Assembly (NCBI GenBank): GCA_949825045.1
Contig: OX463815.1
Coordinates: forward strand, 28,945,356-29,009,355
Length of the DNA: 64,000 bases
Source of the DNA: Argyresthia goedartella
Taxonomy: Eukaryota > Arthropoda > Insecta > Lepidoptera > Argyresthiidae
Reading direction: 5' to 3'
In this document: positions 1 through 11,023 of the stretch, piece by piece
Layout of the letters: each line of letters begins with the position of its first letter
How positions within the stretch are numbered: the stretch's first letter is position 1
Notes under the pieces: generated by a model
Told to the model about the DNA's origin: nothing
The model's database searches: none
Seen by the model: only the letters and a program-made list of their open reading frames with translations
Translations under genes and position numbers: made by a program

Positions 1-2690
1 ACTAACACAATCGGACTTTGAAAGTTTAGAGGCATCGGTAAAAACGAGGAGCCAGTCTGCCCAAGAAGAAGCTACTATTTCATTAAACGAGGAGTTGGCG
101 TCAGGAGATGATTTTGAAATACCAAGGGATAACACAATGTTAGGAGAATGAATTAGAGCATCAAAGTTCGTGCTGAAGAGAGGATTCATGTTATATTGAT
201 TTAGAGGTTGATTTATATTTACAAGTTTCCGGAGACTTTTTACAAGGCACGGAGGGTCCTTATGGGACCAATATCTACAACTCGAAACTAGCCGACTTAA
301 CAGTTTGACTTTAGGTGAAAGAGGGTGGTGTTGAAGTGGGATGACCTTATAAAAGAATCTGTCCGAAAGGTACTGTCTACGTAAATTTAGAGGAAGATCG
401 CACCATTCGACCTGTAAGGCATTCGTGGAAGATGATTTCATGGCAACAATAATGATGCGTAGACATTTAAATTGCACTCTCTGAAGGCTCTCAAGAGCAG
501 CCTTACTACAAGGTTCAAGGAGAAAAGATCCATAGTCAAAATGACTGCGCACTATGGTATTATAGATCAACTTTTGACAATATGAATGGGATCCCAACCA
601 CGTACCTGAAAGACATCGCATGACGTTGATACCCTTTTCGCATTTTTTAATTACATAGATAAGATGTGCAGAACCATTCACTTTAGAATCTAAAATGACG
701 CCTAATCATTTTACGGCATTATAAATTGGAAGCACATGGCCATTAATACGTATGTGCACATTCGGGATACGGATTTTTCTGGAGAAAATAACAACTTTGT
801 TCTTTGAGGCCGATAATGAAAAACCATGCTCCGTCAGCCAATCCTCGAGATACATAATGGCAGATCTTACTCTGGTGGCAGCCTCCTCAATCGAGGCCAA
901 AGAGGAGTAAAGGGCTAAGTCATCCGCATACTGCAGTATGCTACAGAATGAGGTAACTACTCTATCAAGGTCATAAGTGTAGATACTATAGAGTAGAGGA
1001 CTCAGGACTGAACCTTGAGGAAGACCTTTCCACATTGACCGCGGAGACAGATAATGGTCTTGGTTGCGAATCAACACATATCTGTCCGAGAATAAGCTCG
1101 TGATGAAATTGACCAACCTCACTGAAATACTCAGATGGAGCATTTTTTGCCTGAGTACAGGAAGAAGTACATTGTCGTAGGCGGAGCATATGTCTAAGTA
1201 TGCTCCCACGACCGATTTATTTTTAGAAAAAGCTATTCTTATATCCGTGGTCAGTATCGCCAGGCTATCCATTGTGGATTTATTTTTCCTAAAGCCGAAC
1301 TGGGATTCAGGTAAAATGTTTTGACTCTCTACAAACCATTCCAAATGATTTTTAACAAGATGCTCAGAATTTTTAGAGAGAGTAGATGACAAAGCTATTG
1401 GCCTATAAGAGGCAGCGTCAGTAGATTCCTTACCGGGTTTCAATATAGGGATGATGATCTGTGACCTCCATGTTTCCGAAGGGGACCCAGATGAGAAAAA
1501 AGTATTAATTAATTGTAAAAAGTATTTTTTAGTTTCGGACCCAGAGTTTCTAATAAAAGAATAAGGGATGCCATTTAAACCAGGAGAAGAGTCCTTTAGA
1601 CTATCTACTGCCAAATTGAACTCGGATTCCGAAAATACTTCATCTAATCTAAGAGAAGGAGACTGGAGGGAGGGTATAGGCGGCAGACAATCAACATAAG
1701 GAGCAGAAGGGGTGGACAATTTACTGGCAAAGTTCTCTAACCAAACTTTGGGGTCGCTATAGGACAAGTTAGGGGAGGAAAAAGAACTCCTAAATATTTT
1801 AATATTTTTCCAGATAAGAGAAGCTGGGGAACGAAGACATAGGTTCTCGCAAATTTTTGACCAACCTAATTGCTTCTTTTTACTTAGCAATTTTCTAACC
1901 ATGGCAGAGATTCTTTTAAAGTTGATAAAATTATCTGTAGTCATGCTAGAAGCATACGTCATCTCGGCCTCTTTTCTTTTATTTACTGCTTCAGTGCACT
2001 CAGGATCCCACCACGGGGGTGAACGGATCTTATCAGGGGGAGGTCTCTTTAATGGGATTGAGGATGAGGAGTTAGCACTGGTAACAATTGCTTCGAGGAA
2101 TTTTGCAAAAACATTGAGGGAATTTTGGGGAGAAACAGGGTCGAGTAACTTAATCCTATAGTCACATTCTCTGGCAAACCTTTCCCAGTCTGCGCCAGAC
2201 TATATTTGAGTAGGGGATCGAATTTCTTTATTGGGGGATACTTGTTAGGGAAGTGGACTAAAATTGGGAAATGATCACTCCCAAAAGTGGAAGAAAGAAC
2301 ATCCCAAGAGAGGCCAGAAGCTTAATTTGAGGAACAGAGGGAAAGATCAACTGCACTTCTAGGATCCTGAGTCGGGGACACCCTACGTGTTGGGCGACCA
2401 TCATTTAGAATACAGAGGTCAAATTTATCTAAGATATCTAAAATTATAGAAGAATTAGAGTCATTCCTATAGCTACCCCATAACTGGTTGTGGCTGTTGA
2501 GATCGCCTAAAATAATAAGAGGGAAGTGGGAAGGGAAGAAATAAGGCTATCCAGTTCCTGGAGATTGGAAGTCAGGATGAGGAATATTAGCTGAAACAAA
2601 AGTGGCGTCAAAACATCTTGCGGCAACTACATCATTGGTAACACTATGGGGAGGAAGATTTATTCTGAAAAAAGGGATTTTTCAAAGTAC
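1..2690 (-). pseudogene. LINE ORF2 remnant: endonuclease, RT, start of RNase H
   Basis: The minus strand reads, in order, an APE-type endonuclease C-terminus (GDLNSHNQLWGS near 2500, SDHFPI near 2270), a linker, a reverse transcriptase (GLPQGSVLSPLLYSIY, then YADD near 930), a thumb region and the start of an RNase H (FTDASK near 25) cut by the window edge. Breaks seen: an in-frame TAA in the endonuclease near 2325, a one-base shift near 2205, and a TGA at 706-708, after which the same frame runs open to position 1. The endonuclease N-terminus is missing beyond about 2690. APE plus RNase H points to the I/R1/LOA group; the exact clade is not resolved. Confidence 0.85.
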
Positions 2691-2740
2691 CCCAAGATGT
2701 GATGTGTGTGAAATGTGAGTATTCATACCTAATTTTTTTA

Positions 2741-3470
2741 ACTTTGTTTATTCAATAAATAAATAAATTACATTAGTTAATACAGTAACCATGCGCTGTA
2801 ACCACTAGATTTAAGTGCGACATGGTGAGATCGCTTAACTACTCGACGGTAAGTACTTTGGATATAATAGAAACAATGTCTACATAATATCTACTATCTA
2901 TGAATATATCTATCTATGTATACATTAATACAATTGCACTTTATTTTAAACATAACGGGAAAAGTAATATGATTTTAAGATAAATTTTCTCTTGAATGAA
3001 TTTAGTAAATTGTCTATAGTTATTTTAGGTATCTTATTTAAAATACTGGGAAGCATATATTCCCAGGTCCGTTAGCCATATGTATTGTTATAGCGGGGAA
3101 TAACATAGGTAGGCAAATAGGACAAAGTTCGTAGGTGTTTAGGTCTAATTTTTCTAGTTAATGATTCTATACGACCATATTCCTCACACAGAATGGACGA
3201 TTCCAGTTTATCGTATGCAGTTAGTATATTACAATAGTGAAACAAACCTGGTTCGTTCTGGTTGAATTTTTGTTTTATCTTTAGAGGTACTATGGTCTTT
3301 AAAAGTCTATGTTGCATATCGTAAATTTTATTTATGTTAGTTTTGAATGTGCGGCCATAACTACTTATGCAATAATTTATAATGGAGTCTGCAAGTGATA
3401 GGTACAACATTCTCAATATGTTGAATGGTACTTTAAATTTTAGGATTTGCAACCGAGACAATATCGCCCT
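2741..3470 (-). mobile_element. 3' fragment of a CR1-group LINE
   Basis: An open frame at 3072-3461 (129 aa) matches the C-terminal region after the RT of the other CR1-group LINEs here: a YLSLADSIINYCISSYG block, as in the copies at 8.3-9.0 kb and 42.6 kb. Downstream (lower coordinates) the minus strand ends in an AATTTATTTATTTATTGAATAAA tract at 2745-2767, taken as the 3' end. Only the last quarter of ORF2 survives, as usual for 5'-truncated LINE copies. Confidence 0.75.
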
Positions 3471-5334
3471 AAGTTCTATCTAATAGTACCTATATATTGT
3501 TTGTAAAGTAAGTTTTAGGTTTTGCATCGGTGAAAACACAAAAATGTTACTTACTTCACTAATTCTAATCGCTAATAATAATAACTTATTGGCATACGAC
3601 CTTGTGTTTACAATAGGTAGGTATACATTAAAAGCTTTTATTTAACTTGCAATGAATGTTGTCTTATGTAGGTATGTTTGGTCGGGTGGAATCTTGCAAC
3701 TTAATTTTCAAGCAGATATTTTTTTTAATCGATTGAGCTGTAATTTTGCATTAATATAAACTCGGGTAATAGTCCCAGTAGGTAACTATAACTACCTATA
3801 GCGTCCTATAACACCAGAGTATTTTTTGTTCAGTGATTTTCTTTGTGATCACTTGTAAGTAGGTACTTGTATTACCATGCAGCGTGCGACGACGACGCAA
3901 CAAATCCGCACCGCAACCCGCGGCGCTAAGCGACAACCCTAGCCGTTTGAGCAAGAGTAGGTAGTTATCATGCGAACAGGGGCCTAGTGAACTTACTATT
4001 TCTTATTTTATACTACCTATTATATAAAAAAAATAATTCATTGTTTGATTATGACATATTTATTTTACAAGAAATACCTATTACTATGTTAACAGGCTGT
4101 AACACATACGGGGTGCCAAGCCGAAAAGGGTTGTTTGGGACATAATTTGGAACAACTTACTCAATGAATCTGATTTCATCTGAGCAACGTAATTTTTTAC
4201 TTCCCAATACAAATCAGCTGACAGCTCGGCCCAAATGTACTGCAAAGTGAAAAATAATGTTGTTCTGATCAAATATTTTAATAGAGAAGGATGTTCAGAT
4301 GGAAGTCCTTAACAACCGCCTTTAGGCATATATACCCTTTCTGTATAATCCTGTACAGTACAATACTACCTATTGACCAGAAAAACGTAAATATTTATTA
4401 AGAACTTGGCGTTTTGACAATTTAGGCGTAGCATTTTTTGCTAAGTAATGCTGTCTTATATTAGTATATCTTTCCGTCAGAGCTTTGATTAGTAATATTA
4501 GATGATTACCCAATGGGTTTTGATCGATTTGGTAAAAAATCTATTTCTTTCTATCGATTCAAAAACATAATTCTCACTATCACTATCCCCATGCGTTTAA
4601 CAGTTCGCCTCCGTACCTCGATGCATATTTACTTTCGTATTTAGAGAATTGTGAAATATTTATTGCGTGTTAGCTTGGCAATATGTAGTGAAATTAAGAT
4701 ACAAAACAAGCAATGGATAATAAACCTAGCGAGAACAACATGACATTGTCACTTTAATGATCAACTCGTGACGATTTTTTTCGTGAATGGTTTATTTCCG
4801 TAATAATGTTTATTTCTTGTGTTTTAAGAAGAAATAATAGTTGGAATGAGACTTACAAGTGATATGTTAAACCGCCGTTCTTGGAGAATTGCACGTAAGT
4901 ATTGCACATGTCGGCATTTTCGAAAAGCAGCGGAAATAAATTGGTCACTGCGTCGCCCGGCGACTACTGAAAATTTTCAATTACAAGACGATCGGGGCTA
5001 GATTTGTTCGCACGTGCCACGCCCACCTATCTCTCGATATCTGTGCTTCGAACCGTTTCCAAAGCCCGAAACTATGCGTGGAATCGTTGTCGTTGTATTA
5101 CCAGCAACTGTGCGGCATTTTTGGTGATCAGTTAAGTCTGAACTCCTTGATCAAGCAGTCCTGTTGTTCCTTCCTTCCTTATTCCTTGTCTACATTTTAA
5201 ATGGAACCTCTATACGAAATTTCAGCTTTCTAGGTTCAAGGGTTTGGGCTTAAAAAACATTACCCTCCTTCTGATGCAGACGGATTGAAAGTATTCTATA
5301 TGTTGTGGACTATATGGTTCAGGTTTCTTCAGAA
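3471..5334. other. AT-rich stretch without recognisable genes
   Basis: No reading frame here looks like a known family. There are scattered AGGTAGGTA-type runs typical of lepidopteran intergenic DNA. A 62-codon frame at 4084-4272 on the minus strand has no recognisable motif. A GC-richer patch at 4960-5110 may be an old repeat. I see nothing further. Confidence 0.5.
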
Positions 5335-5358
5335 AAACTTCGTTTGATCATAAGATTT

Positions 5359-7783
5359 TTATTGCTCCAATTCTCGATTCAGAATGATCGTTGCTTCTTC
5401 CATGGGCGTACCCAGGTAGGGACAGCGGGGGGCTGCTGCCCCCCTAGAAGATAAAATAAACGTCAACTTTTTTTTTTTCAATATACCTGACCGACCATCT
5501 TCTCGAAACAGATATGAGCTGCCCCCCCCTAGATGAAATCCTGGGTACGCCATTGGCTTCGTCATGGTCTTCCCACCCACCTCTGGGGCGTGGGGATTCG
5601 GGGTCAGGTCAATGGACCTCTTCCCGAGGAATCGCCTCTGTCCACTCCAGTGGCGTGTGTCGTCGTGTGGCGCTGGTAAGCAGTGGGTGATCGCCAGCCA
5701 GGAAACCAGGTCGCGTGGCAGGCGGCGGCGGTCGGGCGGGCGCGCGTTGTGCGTCGCCAGTTCGGCTATGTGCGGGTGTTGTGACGCATCCGCACGCGCG
5801 AACTTGCCCTTCGCCAGCCTCTGGACAAACTGGTCCACGGTTGGTTTCCCATCTAAGGTCACTCTGGATTGTCGCGTTCCTCACATAGCGGGGGGCGCCG
5901 ACGATGTTACGCAGAGAGAGGTTATCTTGGGCTCGGTGTCTCCGTTTGTTCGTCTCCGAGCACAGGGCGTACCATGCCGGGGCCGCATAGGTGAGGCGGG
6001 ATCTCACGTAGTTCTTGTAGATCCCGAGCTTCGCCCTCAGAGGGAGGCTGGAGTCGAGAAGTGGACGCAGCTTGGTGTCCTGGCCGACGACGTTGTCGAC
6101 GTGCTGCTTCATGTTGAGCCGGTGATCAATGGTGACTCCCAGGTACTTCACCTGCGGAGACCACTCGATGTCCTATGCCTGGAGCTGGAGCGATGGTGGA
6201 AGGAGACTCTGGCTTGTGATGAGCGCCTGCGTTTTTCCAACATTGACGGACAGTTGCCACTTGGCGAGCCAGTCGGGCAAGATGTCCAGGATGCGCTGCA
6301 GTTTGGTGGCAGCGTGCGGAGCCTGGAACGACGACGCATAGTAGGTTGCATCGTCGGCGAAGAGTGCCAGCTGGGCACACGGCTCGACGGGGATTTCGTC
6401 CGTGTATCGGGCGTAGCAGGCGGGAGACAGACAAGAGCCCTGGGGGACGCCGGCTGCAACGGGATGTTCCTCGGAGACGGCGTCTTCCACCATCACTCGG
6501 AAGCGGCGATTGTTCAGGTAAGAGGCGATTGTCTTGACCGTTCTTCTTGGGGCAGGGGACGTCGACAGCTTGTACAGCAACCCCTCGTGCCGTACTCTGT
6601 CAAACGCCTTCTCCATATCCAGAAGTACTACGACAGTGTATTCTTTTTTGTTCAAACAAACCGTCATGTCATTTAGTACTCTATGGTGAGCTAAAGCGTC
6701 ATAGAATGCTCGGGCCTGAAGCCGAACTGTTCCGGGCGCGGCTGGATGTGGGGACTTCGCTAGCAGGAGCTTTTCAAACACCTTTGAGATGGTGCTCAGT
6801 AGGGTGATCGGCCGATAGCTCTCAGGTAGCTTGGTGTCCTTGCCCGGCTTGGGCAACATGATAACCAAGCCCTCCTTGCACTGGGTTGGAAAGTGGCCCG
6901 GGCGCAAGATACCGTTAAACAGGCGTGTAACGGCAGCCACAGTGCGTGGCGGCAAATGTAACAGCGCCGTGTTAGATATTCGGTCTGCGCCCGGGGCTGT
7001 CCTGGGCTTGGTGCGTCGGAATGCACGGACGATCTGGCTGGGCGTGACGACGATGGGGTCCTCTTCGGGAGCAATCGGCGTGGCGAAGTACTCTCGCAGG
7101 TATCTCTCGACTGCTGCGACATGCTCCACATCATCCGTAGGGTTCGGCTTAAACTGCTTCTCGAGACATTCAGCGAAGATCTCCGCAAGGTCTTGGGCTC
7201 GGAATCTTGGTAGGCCGTCGCTGCCCAGGATTGGTCGAACAGGAGCAGGAGTGTTCGACAAAACTCGCCACAGGCGGTGCACGGAGGGGACGTGGTCGCC
7301 TATGGACTCGTCGGCGTGGAGATCAAGTTGGCGCTTCAGCTCTGCCGTCATGGCGTTGAGACTGGCCTTCATCGTAGGGCAGCGGGTTTGCTGCCACTGC
7401 TTCCGGAGAGCGCGCTTTTTGCGGATGAGTGCGCGTAGCTCATTAGGGAGCGGAGGAGCGGGCTTCCCCCCGCGAGCTACGGTGTGCGATGACAGGTCGA
7501 GCGCGTCTCGGATCTGGGCGGTCGGCAGCGATGCCAGGCGGTCAACGTCTTCCGGCTGGTTGACGGGGCAAGTGGTGGGGGATTGGTCTAGGGCGGCGGT
7601 GAAGGCCCAATGGTAGCGGCGACGTGATGCTGGCGGAGATACCTGGGTGGGCAGTTCCGCCAGGACGAGAAGAACAGGCCTGTGGTCCGAAGGGAGGCCA
7701 GGGATAACCTCCTGGCTCGGCGGTGTCCGGAGACCTCTGACGACCACGACGTCAATGGTGTCCCATCCTGCCCGGCTATTTAT
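5359..7783 (-). pseudogene. Jockey ORF2: endonuclease C-terminus and RT
   Basis: Order on the minus strand: endonuclease end (TIDVVVV near 7755, SDHRPVLLVL near 7690), linker, RT fingers (KPRTAPGADRISN near 6990), palm (DMEKAFDRV near 6600, GVPQGSCLSP near 6440, FADDA near 6360), then the thumb and C-terminal region (YLGVTIDHRL near 6140). An in-frame TAG at about 6173 precedes the thumb; the same frame then continues. Near 5860 the frame shifts, and the C-terminus continues in another frame to the stop at 5359. GVPQGS and FADD with a SDHRPV endonuclease end fit Jockey; the clade is an inference. Confidence 0.82.
5397..5556. mobile_element. Short inverted-repeat element inside the Jockey ORF
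   Basis: The two ends are inverted copies: CATGGGCGTACCCAGG at 5400-5415 and CCTGGGTACGCCATTG near 5541-5556. The interior carries C-rich runs and a T/A tract. The flanks share GCTTC, a possible 5-bp target duplication. The insertion is about 157 bp, and the LINE frame stays open through it. It resembles a MITE, but a SINE-like origin is not excluded. Confidence 0.6.
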
Positions 7784-7785
7784 GG

Positions 7786-8150
7786 AACAGAGTTTAGGTA
7801 GGTTAGGTACTACTATTCACTGACATTATTATAACTGAACTTGTCGTTAGCGAGCTCGAGTTTGGTAGGTAGCACTTTCGAATCCTATCAGCTGCCACGA
7901 AATATGTAGGTATACTGATAGGCTTCAGGCCCCTAGGTAGGTGAACGTACATGTAATGCTGGTACTGGTCACTGTTATATGAAGATTTTATGACTTTTAA
8001 TAGCTTAATGGATGGATTTATGCTAGAGAAAAGATATTTTTGAATTTTTTATTGTTAGTTTTTTATTTCGAGTAAGCCACCTCATAACGGTGTTTTGACA
8101 ACGTTCGAAATGTACCAGAAAGAACCCTGAAATTTCGTCAGCAAATTTTT
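7786..8150. other. Short AT-rich gap
   Basis: No coding potential or clear repeat structure is seen between the Jockey 5' truncation point and the 3' end of the large nested LINE. It contains AGGTAGGTT-type runs. It may be the flank that received both insertions. Confidence 0.4.
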
Positions 8151-8308
8151 TATATTTTTTCATTTATTTATCAAATTACAGAGTTTTAAATACCTATCTA
8201 ACTTAATGCACTACTTAAGCCACTAAGGTTTGTATGTAGCACAAAATTAGTCTAGTGTATTATGTAGGTAGTTCGATAAAAACAATATACATATATATAA
8301 GCATGAAG

Positions 8309-9024
8309 TTAGTTGCTGGCTAAAAGGCAAAATACAGTTTGTGTACGACTATGGAAGTAATGAAATGATATAAAATGTGATTTTAATTTGTGATTGATAT
8401 TTTTGGGATGGATTGATGATTTGAGTTCCGGACAGAGACCGTTAAGAAGACGAGGAATTAGATACCTAATTCGACGTTTCCCATAAAATTTATTTGCTCC
8501 TACAGTCATCAGTTTTCTTTTCGTGCAGCTTCTGGTGCCGATTTTATGTGATAACGGTTTTTGGACGGATAAATTGAAGAATTGTTCTTTTAGTAGTGTG
8601 TATTCTACTTTGGTGTGTACTGGTAGTGTTTTACAGTATTTGAACAGTTTGAGCTTATCGTTGGAGTACTGGAGTCTGATTTTTGGAGGTACTATATTTT
8701 TTAGAACTTTAATTTGTAGACGTAGTATGCAGTCTAGGGAAGTTTTATGCGTGAGTCCATAGCTACTGAGCCCATAGGAGATTACGGAGTCTGCCAAAGC
8801 ATTGTACAGCATTAACCTGATGTTAAAGGGCAGGCGATTTTTTATTATGTACATGTTAGCCAGAAAAGCTCGAAGCTTTGTACACACTTCTTCTATATGA
8901 CTATTCCAGTTAAACTTGTGATCTATTACCAGACCCAGGTAGACGTGCGAGTTGACGACTTCTATATTGGGGCAATGGCAAGATTTTGTAATATTTTGGT
9001 CATGCATACAAGTATGACTGTGTG
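8309..9024 (-). pseudogene. Host LINE piece 7: RT thumb and C-terminal region
   Basis: A 232-codon open frame on the minus strand. It contains the YLGLVIDHKFNW motif just after the RT palm and the LMLYNALADSVISYGLSSYG block typical of CR1/Jockey-group C-termini. It is interrupted upstream exactly at the BEL LTR (9025) and continues in register at 34253 when one GTGTG copy is removed. The stop at 8309 appears to be the natural end of ORF2. Confidence 0.85.
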
Positions 9025-9225
9025 TGTACGAGTATACAGCGAAAATAGCTTTGTTTACAAAATTAGCTTACTTGTTTACTCTTTATTTTACAATAAAACG
9101 GTGTCTCTAACGTACTCATTAGAATCGGTCGTTTCATTTCATACGCCGCTTCCTCTATCAATATAATTCGTTAGTTATCAATAACATACATCCCATCAAT
9201 ATCAGTAAAGTGCCAGCAGTGCACA
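9025..9225 (+). repeat. BEL/Pao 5' LTR
   Basis: 201 bp, same length as the copy at 34052-34252, with about a dozen or fewer differences by eye (for example CAGTGCACA against CACCGCACA at the 3' end). It carries an AATAAAAC possible polyadenylation signal near 9091. The 5-bp GTGTG immediately before it is repeated after the 3' LTR. Confidence 0.92.
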
Positions 9226-9228
9226 TTT

Positions 9229-9245
9229 TGGTCCTTCGAGCCGGA
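9229..9245 (+). other. Primer binding site matching tRNA-Tyr
   Basis: TGGTCCTTCGAGCCGGA begins three bases after the LTR. It is complementary to the 3' end of insect tRNA-Tyr as I remember it (CCGGCTCGAAGGA plus CCA). A 17-base match starting at the tRNA CCA is the standard primer arrangement for LTR elements. Confidence 0.8.
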
Positions 9246-9522
9246 TCTCGATCTACGGACCCATCGCGCGAGATACGTGATTCGGCGCCATCATCATCAA
9301 TTATTATCGTGCTCCATCAGAAGAACACCTGATCTTATCAAGAGCACAAGTATCAACATATCAACCAGGAATTGTGAGTCATCAAGCTCCCGCTACACAA
9401 CGGTGTCGGCGCATCGCATCATCGCTTCTCTAATATCAATCGTAATATCGCCGTAATTGTACCTACAACTAGGTGCACCATACTGTTGCGGGAATTTAGG
9501 AAGACTCATTAGAACTATCAAT

Positions 9523-10427
9523 ATGGAAGCCTTATTCTCACAACAGAGTGAGCTTATCAGCGAAATGGAGAAAATTAGTATCAACTTCAAGAAAGATAGT
9601 ATCAGCAGGAAAACTACAGGGTACCTAACTACTAGACTTGAAGCATTAGACAGTTTGTGGTCCGCCTTTCTCCAAAATAATGAAGAACTGTTGAAGTATG
9701 ATGTGAGGACATCGGAGTACTTCCAAAAGGACATTTATCAACAAATGGAGAAGTTCTACAGGGGTACTAGAGGGATGATTACAACCGTCAAACCGGTAGC
9801 TACCCCCTCAACGACTCCTTCGACCAGCAAATCATCAGATAGGAAGTTTGAGGTACCAGTTATCACTATCGACGATCGGGAGCAATCTACTACATCAGAA
9901 ATTGACGCCTTACTAGTGCAACAGCGAGCTCATATGAGAGCCTTCCAAAGGCAAGGATATCACCAAAATCGAAGAGAAATGGGAGATTGAGGATGAGCTC
10001 AAGAGCCTTAAGCATCGCTGGAATACCATCGACGACCTGCATCTACGAATCGACAGCATCCTGCGCGAATCAGACTGCGAATATCAAGCGGAGTTCCTGT
10101 TCCAGGAAGGCATGTACTGTACCACGATATCAAGAAACAGCTTAACAGAAAACTATGTTCTACAACCCATCTGCGGGAGTCAGTCCCTATAGTTGAAATT
10201 CCCACCATCTCAGGAAAATTTACATTGAGGCCAACCTTCTGCGACCTGTTCACTGAGTCAATACATAAGAACAAATATCTCAGCAACGCCCAGAAAATGC
10301 AACACCTAAAGGGAAAAATAAAAGGTGAGGCTGAACGCCTCATACAGCATCTTCACGTAACCGCAGATAACTATGAAGCTGCATGGGATATCCTAAATCA
10401 CCGCTACAACAACCCCCAGATGTTATT
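9523..10427 (+). pseudogene. gag: BEL gag, N-terminal half
   Basis: Begins at ATG 9523 (MEALFSQQSEL). An N-terminal helical region is followed by a gag core of the type found in BEL/Pao elements (VEIPTISGKFTLRPTFCDLF, then LKGKIKGEAERLI near 10310). Two frame changes, near 9958 and 10110-10190, split it into three frames. It is cut at 10427 by a LINE fragment and resumes at 11024. Gag would form the particle; the frames here cannot give a full protein. Confidence 0.8.
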
Positions 10428-11023
10428 CAAAGTCAAAGTCAAAGTCAAAGTACTTTATTACTGTAGATATTTACATATACTTAGCAAACGTCATTTTTTG
10501 CCCCTTCTCTACATTGGACCACTGTGGGAGAAGAAGGGCGTAGAAACTCCCACAGATTGATTTTTAGATCTCTTTTAAAAATAGGTTGTGCTTAACTAAT
10601 ACAATTATGATTTTTTTAATTGAATAAGCAGGCAATAATAAATAATTACAAAATTATTAACAGCGAGGTCTGTGTTGAGCTAGATTAACCCCATACAGTC
10701 CTGTCATTTAAGTAATCTCGAACATTGTAAAATCCCTTTTTCGACAAAGTCACTTTAACATGCTTTTTAAAATGCTCAAATGGCAATTTCTAAATCTCCA
10801 GAGGTATCTTATTATAGTAGAGAATGCACTGACCCTTGAAAGAATTGCTAACCTTCGCGAGTCTAAATCGGGGCGCACACAGTCTGTGATTATTTCTTAG
10901 GTTAACATTGCAGCTATCGCTAAGTTTTGTAAATGTTGTAAGGTTCTTGCGTACATACATTATATTTTCGAAAATAAATTGACTAGCTACAGTTAGTATG
11001 TCAATTTCTTTTGTTGTTATTAA
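10428..11023 (-). mobile_element. LINE 3' fragment inserted in BEL gag
   Basis: Begins on the plus strand with CAAAGTCAAAGTCAAAGTCAAAG, the reverse complement of a CTTTGA-repeat LINE tail. The minus strand encodes the C-terminal end of an ORF2 (KVSNSFKGQCILYYNKIP near 10820). A TGTTATT duplication flanks it (about 10421-10427 and 11016-11023). A sister copy of the same family lies at 30621-31345 in the opposite orientation. Confidence 0.82.

Larger units (their letters stand above)
5335..7785 (-). mobile_element. Jockey-clade LINE, 5'-truncated
   Basis: About 2.3 kb of LINE sequence on the minus strand, from within the endonuclease (7785) to a short 3' UTR after the ORF2 stop at 5359. It starts abruptly inside the endonuclease, so it is a 5'-truncated copy. 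It is GC-richer than its surroundings, which produces many overlapping false frames. A small inverted-repeat element (5397-5556) sits in the last codons of ORF2. Confidence 0.82.

Noticed and set aside
4084..4272. 62-codon minus-strand frame
   Set aside because: No motif, no neighbours and length expected by chance.
5564..6807. Long plus-strand frames, including one of 370 codons
   Set aside because: They lie opposite the Jockey RT in GC-rich sequence and have no family pattern; they are shadows of the minus-strand gene.
9229..9245. A partial tRNA gene
   Set aside because: Only the complement of a tRNA 3' end is present, three bases from an LTR; this is a primer site.
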